Assembly (NCBI GenBank): GCA_964006375.1
Contig: OZ023266.1
Coordinates: 69,054,891-69,118,890 of the forward strand
Reading direction: 5' to 3'
Length of the DNA stretch: 64,000 nt
Source of the DNA: Tillus elongatus
Lineage: Eukaryota > Arthropoda > Insecta > Coleoptera > Cleridae
Part shown: positions 62,613 to 64,000 of the stretch, one piece after another
How positions within the stretch are numbered: position 1 is the first letter of the stretch
How the letters are laid out: each line of letters starts with the position of its first letter
The notes under the pieces: generated by a model
The model's input: only the letters and a program-made list of their open reading frames with translations
Told to the model about the DNA's origin: nothing
Databases searched by the model: none
Program-made: the position numbers and the translations under genes

Positions 62613-63998
62613 TACCGTGAATGACTGAGACCTTAATATCAAAAGCTCTAACGCACATTCCGTGAGGTCACCATAATATTTTGTAGTGTTCAGCTGTTTA
62701 TTGATTTTCAGTTTTTCAAGTGTATTTAGAGTTTTCTAATTTACTTCATGGCTCTGAAATCTCTGGCCGTCAGCGCAATCTCAGATTTTTGTTTATTTTA
62801 AATTTCCAGTCAATGTCGACTTTTCGTTGGTCCGCCTGAGAATCGAGTCCGGAACTTCTCGCTTTGCAGGCTGACACTTTGTATTTAGACTTTTAATACT
62901 ACAATATTTTACGATTCATTTTATTTACCTATATATTTATTTAAGTGAAATTTACAAAATAAGTGTCGAATACGTACTAAAAAATGCAAGTTGCTTCAAA
63001 TACACTTTTATTGTAAAAGAGCGGGATTGACTACATAAGTTTGTAGATAGAGTGTGTCGTAGAAACTGAGTATAAAGGATCAAAGAGCACAGATATAAAA
63101 GTATTTAGGTCATATCAAGCATAAGCAAAAAAATGAAGTTAATGCATATGTGAATATTTTTCCATTGACTTTAGTAATACTTGTTTTTGTCTTTCCAACC
63201 GGTTTCGTCGATTGCGACATTGACAGGCAGGTAAAAATCATTTCTTCCCCTCCCCGAAGATGCAGTGCTAGGCAGACCCATCGTACAGAAGTAGACAGGC
63301 ATTTGTAAGACAAGAGCATAAGTATTTGCGTCTATATTTTATATGAAACAGTTTCACCAAGTAAAGGTAACGACAACTAACAAAAAACATGAACGGACGC
63401 AATCACCTTAATCACAGTACAACACATTATATAAATAACAACTGAAGAGGCGAAAATGTATATTTTACCCAGAGATCAAGAAAATTATTTTGAAGGATAC
63501 CGAGAACACCTTATACCAAGCACAGAGAAAAATACATTAACAGGATTTGAAAGAAAATAAAATCAGGAATATTTACAACCGAAGAAACGTTGGTATTAAA
63601 ATGAACTAATGACTCCAATATAATTTTACATACGACGTAGTAATTATAGGTTAAAATGGGAATCACTTAACCTAATAACTGAGAAAATAATCAAAAACGA
63701 AGAGTAAAAGTAACACTAGAAGTGAAAGAGCCAAAGCTACAAATAGGATACGTAAAATTTGGAGAACCCAATTTATCACAATACAGGTTTTATACCAGAA
63801 AATCGTTTCGCTAACAAAGTTAGCGTCATCAGCGGGATTCACAAAGTAAGCTAAAAGAAAACACTATTCTTGATATTCAACATTATATAACTTAAAGGTG
63901 AACTTTTTATATAAACTATATGTATCTATTTCCAACATATTACGTTCTGAGTACAGATATTGCATTTCTAAATCCAGCAATTTTTGTTTAGCAACATT
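62613..63998. other. Mostly unassigned; tRNA-like B box and PLE-type hairpin
   Basis: 62825-62870 on the minus strand (CAAAGCGAGAAGTTCCGG, ACTCGATTCTCAGGCGG) resembles a tRNA-SINE head. 63340-63385 repeats 50066-50110. The PLE-type motif is listed separately. No gene is recognisable. Confidence 0.4.
63795..63836 (-). ncRNA. Hammerhead-like motif (PLE type), divergent
   Basis: The minus strand reads CTGATGA, CGCTAAC-TTT-GTTAGCG, AAACGATTTTCTGG. The stem is a perfect 7 bp and the CTGATGA box is intact, but stem III and the GTC cleavage triplet are not. Likely an inactive relative of the motif at 42418. Confidence 0.5.
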
Positions 63999-64000
63999 TG

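Overview
The window looks like intergenic DNA from an arthropod, most probably an insect. It is strongly AT-rich, carries about 30 long (TA)n tracts, and consists almost entirely of transposable-element remains of types common in insects: DD41D mariners, piggyBac, I/R1-type LINEs, a Penelope-like element (PLE) and tRNA-derived SINEs. I recognise no intact host gene and no CRISPR, operon or prokaryotic feature. The species cannot be named from this sequence.

Layout. 0.2-1.4 kb: minus-strand LINE 3' end. 2.0-4.6 kb: a piggyBac element with TTAA target duplications, a transposase with a hidden first exon, and internal palindromes. 4.6-9.3 kb: decayed repeats plus an inverted pair of PLE ends carrying hammerhead-ribozyme (HHR) cores. 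9.35-10.7 kb: mariner fragment followed by a GC-rich repeat with a TCTAA tail. 12.4-16.8 kb: mariner fragment, a composite repeat, and a DD41D element with inverted repeats of about 550 bp. 18.5-20.75 kb: a 2.2 kb nested foldback. 20.9-22.2 kb: a complete copy of a composite repeat with a (TA)n core (called TA-core here). 22.95-24.05 kb: paired CRE sites, a GC-rich minisatellite and a consensus mini-intron. 24.4-25.8 kb: SINE remains and a ~307 bp tandem repeat with HHR motifs (retrozyme-like). 26.7-28.7, 31.3-35.4, 36.1-38.2 and 43.4-44.8 kb: further DD41D mariners; the one at 36.1-38.2 kb has an uninterrupted transposase. 40.9-42.5 kb: a head-to-head PLE dimer with a 9-bp target duplication, inserted into an older LINE. 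49-55 kb: three copies of a tRNA-SINE, a minus-strand LINE with RT and RNase H, and a second full TA-core copy. 55.9-56.6 kb: a second HHR tandem array. 56.7-57.9 kb: mariner remnant. 60.0-60.4 kb: probable solo LTR with heat-shock-like elements. 61.0-61.7 kb: six copies of a 113-bp satellite.

How the parts relate. Three themes recur. (1) Mariners insert at TA, and many (TA)n tracts abut mariner ends, PLE coding sequence, the SINE tail or the TA-core repeat, so the microsatellites appear to be seeded by these elements. (2) Self-cleaving-ribozyme signatures occur in two unrelated contexts: the PLE ends and the ~308-bp tandem repeat. (3) Several DD41D mariners have unusually long inverted repeats, each containing a second, inward copy of a mariner-like terminus. 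Coordinates of repeat boundaries are by eye and uncertain by roughly 5-20 bp. Homologies come from motif recognition, not database search.
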